DNA of 64,000 nucleotides from Lunularia cruciata. Taxonomy: Eukaryota; Streptophyta; Marchantiopsida; Lunulariales; Lunulariaceae. The notes under the pieces are model-generated. The model was given only the letters and a program-made list of their open reading frames with translations. It did not search any database and was not told where the DNA came from. Shown in pieces: positions 1 to 12,811 of this stretch. Position 1 is the first letter of the stretch. Each line of letters begins with the position of its first letter. The stretch is taken from assembly GCA_948567375.1 (NCBI GenBank), contig OX419755.1, forward strand, positions 47,683,001 to 47,747,000, given 5' to 3'. Both the position numbers and the translations under genes were made by a program.

Positions 1-2
1 TC

Positions 3-2586
3 GAGATAGATAACGAGGTTAAGATCGGACGGGGAGGATATGATAGCAATATCAATAGTAGCATGAATGAAACGGATGACAAGTGTGATTTGAATTTTGA
101 CCACCACAAGAGCATAGGCATCATCGCTGAAAATGAGAAGCAGCAACTGAAGCTTTTCTACGAGGAAGGAGTTCCTTAGAATTTTAAGGAGACCTCACAG
201 TTTCAATAGAAAAGAGCAATCATGGTTCTTCCAATTTTCTTCGTCTATGAATGTCTCCTGTTTCAGTTCAGAAAGATGGGCGCCAAGTGCATCAAGGTAC
301 GCACATCATAACCGCTTCTTCAAAATTCTGATTGATTCCTTCTGCAAGTGAGTCAGTAGGAGAATCTAACTGTCAAATTTGCACATCTAGGCGCTCAGCA
401 AGGCCAAATCTAAGCTCAATGGCAGAAACCTGGCCTTCGCGGACTTCCAGAGCTTTCTATCTTACACGGGAACTCGACTTAATCCTGAGGTAGACAACCT
501 TGAAAAATATTCTGTTTACTTCTTGTGAATAAACTGCTGCTATTTCAAATGCCAACGTTTAATCGGAGCTCCTGAACATGCAGGAGATGACCCTTCTAAT
601 GAAAACGCATTGTCCTGATGACAAGATTTTCAACTTCTTGGATATGATGGAGAAAGTAAGGGGACTGGTACGTTCACTCATCTGACCTCCGACATTTATA
701 CATTAAGCGTATCCTCGCTTAACAGAGTATTCGACGGGAGTTGGTTTTCTAGTACTCAAAACAAGATCTGATTATGAGTAGTCGAAACCTCTTTGTGACA
801 CAGTTGTCGAAGCATCGGGAGAGATTAGTGATGATGGCATACAAGAAGCTAGACAAGGTACTTCTTAAACTCAGAAGAGTCAAACAATCTTTTGATTTAT
901 AGGGTGTTCATGGTGTAAGGCTGTTGTCGTTGAGCTAAGCGATTGAGAGAGGCACAAGTGACTTTCATTTATCTTCTTGACTCAGGAAGGAAGTGGCAAA
1001 GTGAAGATCGATCGTATCTGTGAGCTGTACAATGCCGCAGTTCAACCAGACGTCATGTGCGATAGGACGACCAAAGAGGAGGTGTTACAGGCATATTTAG
1101 ACAAATCATTCGGAGAATTGGAGGTGGTCGATTCTGCTGACTTCATTGAGTATTACCTACTTCACTACGGCGATATGACCTCTGAGGACGCATTTGAGCT
1201 CCGTATGATGAAGGATTACAAGGCAAGTAGTAGGAATAGTACTTTTATTCCCACATCCATCAAGTTCGTTTCTAGATGCCGGAAAAAGTCATGGAGCTGT
1301 TGCTGAACCTAGATTACTCATACGGATCCTGCACAATACTGTCTACAGCTCCAGTCTTTCTTAACCAAGAATGGGTAATATGACCTGGCCGGCATCTTTC
1401 CTTGGTCTTTAAAAGTGTGAAATGATTACGGTTCATTCACTGACAAACAGAAGTAGACGAAATATTTTACTATTCTGACAGGAGTGTAAGGCATGTTTGA
1501 ATGAATCTGAATTTGTAGCCTGGTTGTTCAAGTAAGCGTCTGAATAACAGGTGCAACATGACGAGTACAACGTTGATGAAGCGATTAATAAGGTGAAGCT
1601 TATTATATACAAAGGCCGAATCCGAAGTCGCGAATTTATAAAGCAGCATGACCCCTTGCGCCACAGGTTGATTTCGGAGACTCAGTTCGCTAGATCCCTC
1701 GACCTTACCAAGGTAGTACTGTCAGTTCGCGAGATCAAAGCTATCTGTGACAATTACCGGATGCCTGACGAACCTCTCCTCAGAGTCTGCTGGACTGCGT
1801 TCTGTGATGAGATTGATACTGTGTTTACATATAAAGAGATGGAGAAAACTCCCTTACTTAACGTGAGTATTTAGCTTGTATCTTTTCGGACTCTCTTGAA
1901 ACGTACTTCAGGAGCACTTTGAGTTGGTCAGCTCTTCGAGTCCTGTAAGCATTGTTGTTGAGCTCCTGTCTACAGAATCAACGTTTCTAAGAGTTTGGGA
2001 ATTACTGCAGGTGCCACGAGTGCCACCATTGCCAGGGCTCGCACCAACTCGGTTCATGGTCGGATGCAAAGATCTGGGACCGACTAAGGAACAGATGCTG
2101 AACTCTATACTAAAGAATATCACGAAGATATGTTACGACCGGCGTCTATGCACACAACCCTTCTTCGAGGACTTTGCTCATGGCAAAATGAGCTGTAACG
2201 TGGTAGGTCACGTGACATATGCACAATTCGGGGCTGCGCTGAATAGTGAAGCAGGACTGAGGATTCTTCCCAAGGACTTAGCGCTTCTGCAGGAGAAGTA
2301 TGATGATCTGAATAATGGAATGTGCAATTACGTCGCCTTCTCCAGCGAAATTGATCCATTTGCTCCATCCAACCAACGCAAGGGACCACCACCGGACCCT
2401 CCCGTGTCTCCATACCCAAGAAAGCCCGAACCGCCTTACCATTTCCCCGTGCCTGGAGACCCAGACTGGCAAATGGAACCCACTCTTCTGGGTGGAGATA
2501 AGATTCCTCCCATGGACAAGGTCCGTGACAGGGACAGAAAGATTGGCAGATATGTTGCCCCACCACCCGGGGGAAGTGGTCGTTAA
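3..2586 (+). CDS. EF-hand calcyphosine-like protein, 5' partial, multi-exon
   Basis: Exons I can join in one phase: 267-296, 391-489, 584-655 (or 667), 804-857, 986-1222, 1276-1374, 1551-1862, 1912-1944, 2011-2586 (TAA). All are phase 0, have AG acceptors, and code about 500 residues. An open stretch at 3-178 may be an upstream exon, but its donor is weak. The exon join at 857/986 makes an EF-hand-like loop, DKEGSGKVKIDR, followed by a helix-rich half (VLQAYLDKSF, FIEYYLLHYGDM) that resembles calcyphosine. The 1551 exon holds a second degenerate hand (HDPLRHRLISETQF), and the last exon a third (VVGHVTYAQFGAAL) followed by a proline-rich tail (PPPDPPVSPYPRKPEPP). Most loops lack the full set of acidic ligands, so calcium binding is doubtful. 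Relatives are typical of organisms with motile cilia; a role in sperm is inference. The gene converges on the Mei2-like gene downstream. The family call is good; the precise orthologue is unknown. Confidence 0.75.
1223..1275 (+). other. Probable GC-AG intron in the EF-hand gene
   Basis: The frame of the 986-1222 exon ends ...DYK at AAG|GCAAGT, an ideal U1 match except for C at the second intron position. The next acceptor is ttcgtttctag at 1275. Removing 53 bases keeps phase 0 and opens 33 further codons (1276-1374). Reading through instead gives a stop at 1306 with no family resemblance. Confidence 0.6.
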
Positions 2587-5500
2587 CATGAAATCCAGGA
2601 ACAACCAATTTATTTGGCATGTGGTCTCTCTGATCAGGCTGGTCGATATATTATCAATTCTACCCTAGCTTGAAGATGAACATGTGTGCCCCATTTGATT
2701 TGTAGGGGTGAATCTTCACGAGTATCTCGGGATACATTATACCAGCTGTATCCACTTCAATTCTGCTGTATTCATGTTACCTTGGTATGTTTGTGCGAAC
2801 TCACCTCAGGGAATTTCGGATAATCTGGTCTTCAATTTCCCTGATCGACGTGATCGTGAGGGACGCGATCTTCGATGTCCAATTCTGCATAATAATATGC
2901 ACCGTACCGCCATTGGCCAACTCACCCAACCTTTTCTAGTCACGTCCACGACCAGGCGTTGGTCATATACATATATTTCCATCAGGTACCTTCTTCTACC
3001 GTAGTTGTCTGTACGTTATTATCCAGAACGTTTTCACAAATTGTACATCGAGGACTAGGGGTGAGTAGGGGTGACGCACCATACGATATATTGAGTTTCG
3101 ACCGACGAAAGTTAAAAGCGGCAGCCTAATGACTGGACTAGTACACTAGTGGGACGTAACATTCCCCCTTCTGGACCTCAATCTTTAGTGTCCTGGGTGA
3201 CTTGCTTTAGTTGTACTTGTCGAATTGAACCACAACACTCCTTTTCATCTCTGATCCGGGCACGATTCACAGACCCATTCAACTTCCCTAGTTTACATTC
3301 CTGTCATTTTGTAAGACTGTCCTTTACCCAAGCATGCTCCTAAAGATCGGATCTCCTTGCTTCTCATAGTACTGAGAAGTTTTCATGTTTTGCTGCCTAA
3401 CTTTCTCAGATCAAACTTTCCCAGCTTTTGTTGCTGCTAATGATTGATTTGGGTGCAATCGCTTTTTGTGTCACTAATCAAAAGTTGTGGAAGTGGACTC
3501 GCGAGTTACTCCGCAATCTCCCATCAACAACAGGCATTTCAACCTTCAGTTCAAACCGGTCGAAGAAAGCAACAAGCACTATCGTAGTAGGCCTCTTCTG
3601 CAGTCGTACTTGTTTCTGGGCGTAGGGAGCTCATGAATTTCCCTTGTTCTCATCGTCCGAAAACTCTAAATCCCTATGCTAGGTCCAGAGCCTGAAGGGG
3701 AAGTCTCCGCTCATCACACCTTTGCGCTTGTGGGGTTACTGTGTTTTTGGATATTATGTCTGTGTCACCTAAATAGGGCATCGAAACTTATGATAAGATA
3801 AAGCTTGTAAATCTACAGTCCTCAATCTGGTACGGAAGTTTAGTTCAATACGAGAAATGGAGAGGTAAGAACCGAATGTGAAGGAGAATACTGTACTCCG
3901 GCCAACACCATTACCATAAAGGTAGCATGTGATAATTTACATTTTCTCCACCACGTCCCGATCTGAAAAGTACAATGCAGTCCGCGCGTCTCATAAATAG
4001 CGAAAGTCTAAAACCAAACAAAACAGGAAGGGCAAATCATGCACAGCAGCAGCATTCAGTGAGGAAGTTGAGATTAGGCAAAGTTAAGTTCTGGCGGATG
4101 TGGGGATGGTGAAAAGGTCGCTTCCCACTAGTGAGAATTAATGGTGCGAGAGGGTAGGAGCGATCACCAAAGTACGTATGCAACCGGGGGAAGACCAAGA
4201 TCGTCACAACCATGTAGTTACGAGACCAAATCATGTGTTACGAGATCTGATACCTGCAGGACAGAGCATTGAAGTTCCCTCGATTACTATACGCAACCGT
4301 ACGTGCACATATAAATTCGTCCCTCTTGCTAGTTAGTGAACCATTTACATGTTCAAAACAGCTCCTTGCTGTAAGCGAAGCGAAAGTATTGGTGCCTCTT
4401 TCATCTTTACGAATCTCGATGGGTATGATCAAGCTGAGCCGAGAACTTTGCGCATAAGAAATAAGACAGACTCATCAAGAAAAAGACGTACGCGTTGACA
4501 ACTTGTGTCCTTGGTAATTGATTAGTTCCCGCCTTCTGTAGTGTGTGCCTTTCTTTTGTCGCTCCTTCGTATTTCAAGGTTTTACTCTAGATAGCCTTCT
4601 CCATACATCTCTGCGGAAACACTACGAATTTAACACCCACGTCTGAGAAGTGCTTGTTGGCTTGAAGATGCAACCTACTTAGAAAATTCACATGTTGAAC
4701 TTCAATCATAACAGTGGATAATGTTGAAAATGATGAGTGGATTTTGACGAGAACAGTTCGTTGATAGGGGTTTCTCCTTTAAAATACGAACGAACAACAC
4801 ACGCCTGATTTACAGCTGAGGTTATCATGGAAACCTGATAAGGATCTTCCCACTGTTCTAAACTTTTCAATGTCGCGTTAAGGATCAATGCATGATAGTA
4901 ACTCTATCTGCATGGGGAAAGTTTCAACTATCTCTCAGGTCAATTTCCTTCGCAACGAACAAACGAACCATGCGTCAATCATCTACCTGTCGCTCAACCG
5001 GGAGAGACCGAAGGATGCGCCGAATGTTCTCGAATCTCTCAAACTCCGGGGTACAACCCGACTCCCTCAATAATTAACCGCTCTTCTGGTGGCCCTTTCT
5101 GGTCCGACACATTCTGCTTTGACCTCGCATGGTAGAAAACGAGACGTCAATAGGACAGTACACACAATAAAGCCAATATGTACCGGGATACATGGATATA
5201 CAAAGCGGCTTCACTTCGGTCTGTGAACCTACAACTCGACGTAGCATGCGGGCATTACGGTCTGCCAATTTGTGTCGTCAATAGCTTCGTTAATGACCCT
5301 GTATAGGATTCTTCCAGCGCTTGCCTGCAGGGAAATTTAGCAGTATCATATGGATTGGTTGCAGCGGACTTTTCTCCCTACACAATTCCCACAGACACTA
5401 AGGTTGAAACAATTAAATCCTCGGCCGACATTAATCAGAAACTAAAAGTGGGCCAGAGACGGCGGAAGTACTCCACTCCTCTGCATGTCTTAGCCATGTG

Positions 5501-6241
5501 ATTGTGCAAGAATCTGCATTATATTCCGCATTTTCATTTCGCACATTCCTCCCCCTTCTCACTATCCCCATCTTTCACTTTCGCCAAAGCCTTGTCTACA
5601 CTTCTTTCCAACAGAAATATAGTCAGTGGTGAATGGAGCTCTCAAGTAACTGAAGATCAGCCATGGTATTCATGGTTCTCGTACCGTGAGTTTAACAAGC
5701 GGCAATCGTAACACGCACGATAACTCGGTGGCCACTATGGTGTAGAGCGTGAACTTCAGACATTCGAGTAGGGGTCCCATTTTGAAGTTTTGAGGCAATC
5801 CTTGGGAGGGAGATTGAAATGAAGCTCGAGCGAACTTTACATTGACCAAAATAGTCAACAGGCGATTTGTTGTAGATCTCTGATTGATAAATAACGGACC
5901 AGCGAATATATCGTGTCTGACTTTTGTCCTAGTCAGAAGGACATGGTAGAGTGCACCACACTAAATCTACTTCCAAGAGTATCTTTAAGTGCCTACGTGC
6001 TCCTCAACATAACTTCAGCGTTTCGGAATAGTAACCGCTCTTGAATCAGGGAAGACATTCATCGAAGTGGAACTCAAACTTTTGTTCACAAATAAATCTG
6101 CACTTCTCCTCTATGATGATCCTAATTCCTGAAACCTGCACAAGAGTTTCACAGAGGAAGGGTGCAGAAGTCGAATGTCTTCACGTTCACTATCTACACC
6201 CAGACTAAAAGATGATGTGTTGAAGGTCAAATTGATGCATA
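2587..6241. other. Convergent intergenic spacer, 3.65 kb
   Basis: This stretch lies between the stop codons of the convergent EF-hand and Mei2-like genes and must hold both 3' untranslated regions. I see only short, mutually overlapping open frames with no recognisable domain, no clear repeat and no RNA gene. Confidence 0.6.
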
Positions 6242-9200
6242 TCATCTGTGATGGCCATTGGGTCTGCGTCCTGCATGTGAAGCTTGACCTGCAGCACCGG
6301 TGCCAGTTGAGGACACGACAGCTTCGCAGTCCTGCACGGAGTTCCCAGAGGACAGACCTCGCTGTGACACATCAACCGGATTGTCCAGGTCCCTAGTTCT
6401 GGTCAATCGACAATTCTCTGCTCTAGGGCTGCAAGTCACAGAACGTCCAGCGAGGTGACCAGCAGCAACGATAGGAGGTGGGCACACAATCCCGGTGCGA
6501 GGGGGAGAAAATATTAATGGAAGGTATTCGTCTGTGTCGCAAGCAAATCGTGAGTTGCGAAAGTGTTCTTCTAATGCGCTACGGCCCTGTACAACAGATG
6601 CTCAAGTCAATCTCCGGTGTACGTGCGGGAGAATTGACCTGAAATAAAATAAGCCATCCAAAACATTTACAGAAAAAATCTGGAACAACACATTCAACGT
6701 GCCGGGATGTAAGATCCAGAAGATGTTGTGGAGCTTATCTAGCAGATACTTACTTGCACGCGGGCATAAGAAACCTCGCATATCTTGCGGGAGTTGAAAG
6801 CTTCCCACTGTTGAGAATGAAACGCTTTGTAAAGTTTAAATGTTGCTGCTACAGAAGTGAAATTCACAAAAGCGTAGCCCAAGTTGCAGCGATTCCTGCG
6901 CAACAAAATTCGGAAAGAGATGAGTTCTAAGTGTTGCACATACCATAAGCATGTTTGGTACTCCAGACCTCAACAGACTGATCAGAACGAAGTGGAACTC
7001 ACTTGAAGTCGATTGGCAGATACACGAAATCATAGGCCGACTGAGGCTCATTAGGGTCTTGAATAGAATTATTGCAGCACAGGCAATGCTGATCCAGTAA
7101 AGCCAAGAGCATTGATTGACTGCGACAAAATACAAAACAGTCAGGCCGATAACCAAGCCAGCAAAGCTAATTTGCAACAGTACTGCGAGATCTGGCGAAG
7201 TGAATGGTTCAAATGTGGCAGTTGAATTCACTATGCTCACTTGTACTTATTAGGAATGTTTTTGATCATCAAAGTCGTGCGCGTGACGATGGTGTGCTCG
7301 GCTGGCTCGGGAATAAATGTGTATTGTGCATGCTCTCTGGGAGAGCTTTTAGGTGTCAAGCCTGTCTTCCCGCTACGGGGACTGTCTCGAGATCCACCTG
7401 AGGGTATCTCTGGCCCCGGCTTTGGGTCGCTACTCGAACTTGAGCTTGGAGTACTTGATAATTCCATCTTAGCCAGCGAGCCATTGACTCCCACACCGCC
7501 TCGACGCCGACGACCTGTGGGTTCGTCACATAACCCCCGGCCAGCAGAAGCACCACTTCCACCACTCTGACTTCCTCTACTAAACCCAGAAATACCACCA
7601 CCACTGTGGAAGTTGGATGCCCCCACCGAAGATAGGGCCCCAGCATTGAAACTTCCTCTCCCACCTCTCCCATAATGCCGATTATGAGCTTCACTCAACA
7701 TGGAGACGCCGGAGATTGTCAAGCCGGTGGTAGACGGCCCTTGCATCTGAGGATACGACATTAGCTGCATCTGCCCGTGACCAACATTCCATTGCTGTTG
7801 CTGTACAAAAGCACTCAAGGGTGCAAGGGGAGGCCCAGCGGGGACATGTCCAATGTTTGTCCACAAATATGCGGGCGGGGGTACTTGAAGAGGTGACATG
7901 GATTGAGAGGGACCCATAGGGGGATCTCTCCAGCCTAAGCCCTCCAGCCAAATGTGCGTGTTACTACCCGGAGGAATAAGCGATCCGCTTTGTTGCGATA
8001 AAACCTGAGCTTGGGCTTGAGCTTGTGCTTTTCGAGCCTGACCTCCTGGACGACTAAACTCTATCTTGACCCGCTTGCCACCTACATCGTGCCCGTCTAA
8101 GGCGGCAAGCGCGCGAGCTGCATCTCTCACATCAAAGAATTCCACAAACTTGTGCTGGTATTTAGATGGAGTTTCGCGCAGTTCCTTCACTGCACCTGTT
8201 GCGGCCAGCAATAGTGAGCTGGGATTATTAGACGGAATTCAGACTTAAGAGAAAATTCATTCCTGATGCTAGGCATTATCTTTCGTGCATCATAAATCGC
8301 ATCTACATTGCCATCAACAACTTTTAGTCCCTTCCTCTACCTCAGCAAGTGCAGAGTTGGCATTTCAAGTTACCAGTGGAACTTCTCTATTGAATTGGCG
8401 ATTGACCAAATCTTAAAGCTATATTACGACATAAGTGCAGTCAATTTCAGTACCAGTCTTCAGTTGCAACTGAACAATATCCATGATTAGAAGTTTTAAC
8501 TTACCAAGAGCCTCAAAAACTGCCCTCAACTCGTCGGTGGTCATATCCGCATCGAGGTTAAATACAACTAGCGTACCCTGATTGAGGCTGTCGAAGCCAG
8601 CGGCAGAACCGACAGCTACGGTATATTGTGCCCACACAGCTTGCCCACCTATAAGACCTCTCGCAGGTGTGTTGCAATTGTCATCTTTATTTAGGCTATC
8701 ATGCTGCTTCTCTGAATCTAGCTCGTTGTGAAGAGAGCGTTGATTCTGCATTTGATGGAATTTCAGCTGCATTCGCTGCTGTTGAAGCAAGTGCTGCTGT
8801 TGAACGTCCCTGAGGGCTTCCTTAGCATGCCTCAAATCATAATAATTAACTGTCACAAGCCCTTCGTGGCGCCGCTCCAATCCCAACGCCCGCACCACGC
8901 CCCATTGTTCTAACTCGTGCTTCAACTGATGATCAGACAACTCGGTCGGGACACCGCTTAGAAGCAGTGCGCGGGATACATGCTCCCTACCTGTTACCGC
9001 GGGAGGCACCGAAAACCCAGGCATGTTTACAGTAAGAGGCGCCCCAATGGAAGGAGAACAACCGGAAGGGATAAAGCCATGCATTGACGGGGCGGAAACG
9101 TATGGACGTATCATATGAGAAGGTGGTCCTCCTATTTCTCCTCCTAACCCCAAGTGCTTGTTTTGCTCCCATGGAGCTGGAGTTGGAGAACCTGGAATGG

Positions 9201-10071
9201 GTCCGTACCCGAGGGGTGCTCCATTTCCATATAAAGGCATCACAGGACCACCATTGTAATCCGAACTATACATGACGGGTCCCAACTCGACTCCTGGAGC
9301 GTAACCCAGATGAGGAGGATGTTCCATGTGGTAGGGGGAGGGGACTAGACCGATGACGCTGGGAGGTAAAACAGGAGATGGACATGGTGATGGAGACGGA
9401 GTGAATTCTCGAGCATTCGGATCGAGCAGTATCTGTTTGCTATTGTCGTGAGGTGAAATGACCAAAGAAGCCGGTAGGTGCAACGTTGGTGGTGCTCGGT
9501 AATCAGAATCCACACTACTGTTCGCGGTATCTGGCAGGATCAGAGAGGGCGGACGGAATTGTTGAATTTCATACCTAGCATCGGGAGGCTTGTACTCCAT
9601 TTTCCACTGATCGGAGGACCCGTTGGAACCTAAAAGCAGATCAGGAGACCCAACGCCGCTCTTGTTGTTTCTTCCCGTGTCTATTACCGCCTCCTCGACG
9701 CTTGCGGCGAAAACGTCCCCCTCCTGAGCGAGGTGAGTGATCCCAGCTTGTTCCACGGACTGGAGCGTCAAGTCATCAAGGGACTCTTGTATTGGAGGCG
9801 CTATGATATCGTGGGAAGTTCCGTTACCATTGGCTTTGACGACGCTCGTATCTGTGGCTGATTCGGTAATGATAATGCCTTCTGGAGAAGGTTTTGACGA
9901 TTTCCCATTCCCGAGGCCCTTCTTGAGGACACCCGCGTATCCGCATTTGCTTGTCCCTCCAGAGGAGCTTGAAACTCCAGAAGCGAAGCGCTCTACTCCG
10001 CTGGAGCTAGGAGCTGAGCTGACGATAACCTTAGGAGCATCGACTGCCCCGGCAATCTTCTTGCCACCCAT
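6242..10071 (-). CDS. Mei2-like RNA-binding protein (three RRMs, PAM2-like motif), complete
   Basis: Exons in transcription order are 10071-8505, 8195-7241, 7119-7003, 6895-6754, 6586-6242. They total 3126 bases, or 1041 residues plus TGA, and every junction is GT-AG with matching phase. The start is the first ATG after an in-frame TGA ending at 10141. Residues about 214-225 read [12 protein letters not shown], a PAM2-like motif (binds the MLLE domain of poly(A)-binding protein). RRM1 is at about 367-425 ([14 protein letters not shown]), followed by a Gln-rich stretch. RRM2 is at about 499-570 ([17 protein letters not shown], split by intron 1). A Gly/Ser-rich linker follows. The Mei2-type RRM3 is at about 829-930: [12 protein letters not shown], then [52 protein letters not shown] and a C-terminal extension [11 protein letters not shown]. 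Such proteins bind RNA and act in meiosis or meristem timing in plants. The PAM2-like motif and sequence style suggest the TEL side of the family, but the length is closer to AML proteins. Confidence 0.95.
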
Positions 10072-10115
10072 CTGTCTGTCTACGGTCCCCTCCCTGCTCA
10101 ACAGTTCCTTCTTCC

Positions 10116-10130
10116 TTACAAGGTTTTCAT
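10116..10130 (-). promoter_or_regulatory. Upstream micro-ORF (4 codons) before the Mei2-like start
   Basis: ATG AAA ACC TTG TAA lies 44 bases upstream of the chosen start codon and out of frame with it. If it is in the mature leader it could lower initiation at the main ATG. The transcript start and leader splicing are not known. Confidence 0.4.
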
Positions 10131-10140
10131 CTCCGAGCTT

Positions 10141-10152
10141 TCAACCGGCCAT
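10141..10152 (-). promoter_or_regulatory. Upstream micro-ORF (3 codons) before the Mei2-like start
   Basis: ATG GCC GGT TGA. Its stop is also the in-frame stop that bounds the main reading frame upstream. It counts as a uORF only if this part is in the mature leader. Confidence 0.35.
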
Positions 10153-12811
10153 AGGTCAAACTAGTGTCATTCCAACTCCTGCACAATCATCGAGTCCCAC
10201 AAACCACTTGCTTCAGCACGGCAGACTGATGCAACCTGCGATCTCTTTGCACAAGAAGAAAATTGTGTAGAGCGATAGTATCCTCTAACTTCACTTCACG
10301 GGATGAGGTTGATTCCATCTCTGCTGAAGATCGTCAGTCAGTAAGCCCCAACAAGACGGACTGTGGTGAGAAATCAATCTGAGTACGAATACGCAAGGGT
10401 ACGGATCTGTTACTCGGTCAGGCGGGCGGGCAGCCGATGAATGACCATTGTCGCATAACGACGGTAATCCCTAATGGGATCGCAATTCAAACTACAAGTG
10501 CCTCTCGAAGTCATAATCACGCGGGAATCAAGAATCAAGGCTCAGCTCGATGAAGCCAGGCCAACAAGGTAGAGAAATACATGACAATGGAATGCCCTCA
10601 GCGAAGACTCTGTCCATATTAAGAATACTGCTACTTGTATGCTGTGAGTAGCCATAAGTATCGGCCAGAGAATATGGCACACAGAAGGACGGAAGCAAGC
10701 AACCAGCATTTGCTTCGAAGCCCTCAGCTCCGCAGAGGAACTCATCGCATCGCAATTCCACTGAGCTACAGGAGATGTGCGAGGGTTTTAAGAATCAGCG
10801 TGAAGTTACATTAAAACAACACAGGAACAGATGAGTCGAAATTGGTGCCTGTCGGACGATGAGGACCAGAGCTAGGACGAAGGGGTTCACTAGACACGCC
10901 AAGAACTGCAAGAGAAAATCACAACCTATGATTGACTCAGCGAAGAAAGACGTTCCTGACAAATACACACCGCCCAGCCAGCCAGCCGCCTCCGCGACAT
11001 TTCTCTAAATGCGAAAGAGAGGCAAGCAGAGCTGCAAACGTAGACGACAGCACAATAAGCGGCCCCACCCAAAAGCTACGGTAGTACAAAACAAGCCAGG
11101 AACAGTGCTAATAAGCAGGAGGAAAATTACCGCGGCGGCCCGTGGTGGTGAAAGAAGAAACGGAGGCAGCAAGTTGAATAGAATCAACAAATCCCGCACT
11201 ACTAGAGAGATTTGGCAACACTTTGAGTGTAAAAGTTAAGAAGAAAACTCCAAAACGAAATGAAAGCTCCCTCCTATTACTCGAGCTCCTCCCCTCTCCT
11301 GCTGGACATTTACGGGAAAAAAGCACAGGCCTTGAACATCACTTTACTACTGCCCCATACGATGGCAGAAAGACAAAATTTTCTGTTTCCAAACTCAAAC
11401 CCCCTTTCCTCTCCCTCCCGTCACGTACTGCTATCGAACTGATGAATGTATGGATGATAACTAAAATGAAATGACTACTGTAGCCTCTCACCCAGCCACC
11501 CTCACTTCCGTCTGCCCCTCTCTCACCCCGCCGCGCTTCTTACCGTCGGCTTTCACGCTTCGCATCACTTCAAACCTCTCCTTTCCTTTCCTACTGCTAC
11601 CTTCTGATCGCCCTCAAATCCACTCCCTACTTACAGACAAGGACGACGGTGATGCAAAGAAGAGGCGGGAAAGAGAAATCCTAGCACTACAGCTACTACT
11701 ATTACTCCCATCCTCGCTCTCTCGTACCTCTTCTTCTCCCTCGGGGCTTCAATCGTCTTCTCTCTCCCTCCCTCCCTCCTTCCTTACTTCCCTTATCTCA
11801 CCACCAATGCCCTGACACGCTTCAAGCTCGACTCCACTCCTACCCGTCTCTCTCTTCTCTCTCTCTCGCACACTCTCGATCACGTTGCCAACAGCAGCAG
11901 CAAACCCCTCTCGAGAAAAGAGCAACCGCACCTCTGGACTTCAGCGAATACAGATGTCAAATCACATATTATCATATAACCACAGCCAACGAAAATGTAG
12001 ATCCTCGTTTCATTCTCTCTCTTCTTACCACTTACATCTCAACAATTAATCAATCAAAAATTTTAGTCTCTCCCCGATGAGCGAAGAATGCAACTCCCAT
12101 GTGCTACAGCTCCCCTCTCGTTCTCTTCGTTTCCTGTCCTCGGCAGCAGTAGTGGGCCAAACTGAACAGTCTCCTCGTCGTCTCTCCTGTCTACTGCTTT
12201 TGGAGGAAGCGTAGTAATGTGTACCGCAGCCTCGAGTGGTACAATGCCCGACGACGAAGAACTTTTTCCTTCTACAATCCTAATACTATACAGAATTAGA
12301 ATGCATACTGAACTCCTTTTCGGGGGAGAAAAGAACCGAATTCGGTCGATTCTCCTCTCGTCTACTCAAGTCTAGTCTAAACTACACTCCCTCCCTTTCC
12401 GTCTATGTACAGGACCAACCAACCAACTAACCAACCGACGACGAGGTTAGTAAACCCACTACTTCGGTCGGGACGGACAAACGAGAGATGTGATATAAAC
12501 CGGAGGAGAGGAGAATTTATGATAGAAACACGTGGCGGCAGCTGAATAGTCTTGAAATTCTGGATGACGGAATATATTCACCCTTTACGGGCAGCCGAGC
12601 AATAGTGACGGCCGCAGTCAAATCCAAATTAATTACTAGGTAATAGAACGTAGGGGTTTTACAGCTGGGGGGCTGACCCGAAAAGTGTCTCGTTTGTCTG
12701 ACGAGTGGGAGAAGGCAACCCAGCCAAGTGTGAAATTACGGGTTTTGTATTGCTACTTCATTTGAGCCCCTCCTGATTGCCAGCTGTCTCCGTTATGCTC
12801 TAGATACCGAA
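10153..12811 (-). promoter_or_regulatory. 5' flank or leader of the Mei2-like gene, GA-rich in gene sense
   Basis: No gene is recognised here. Long pyrimidine tracts on the + strand (11270-11450, 11470-11910, 12100-12420) become GA-rich in the sense of the Mei2-like gene. A dense (CT)n stretch at 11849-11870 is (GA)n on the - strand, like the GA repeats bound by plant BPC/GAGA-type factors. Several overlapping frames here are open only because of the low-complexity composition. Transcript start and leader introns cannot be placed from sequence. Confidence 0.45.

Noticed and set aside
1482-1531. Possible extra exon (ECKACLNESEFVAWLF) in the EF-hand gene
   Set aside because: Its donor at 1532 would leave an intron of only 19 bases before the sure exon at 1551, and its phase does not fit.
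10072-10101. Upstream extension of the Mei2-like frame from a TTG
   Set aside because: There is no ATG in the extension. The first ATG at 10071 is the natural plant start.
11009-11815. Open frames in the pyrimidine-rich region
   Set aside because: Both strands are open because of low-complexity CT/GA tracts, and the proteins are repetitive with no domain.
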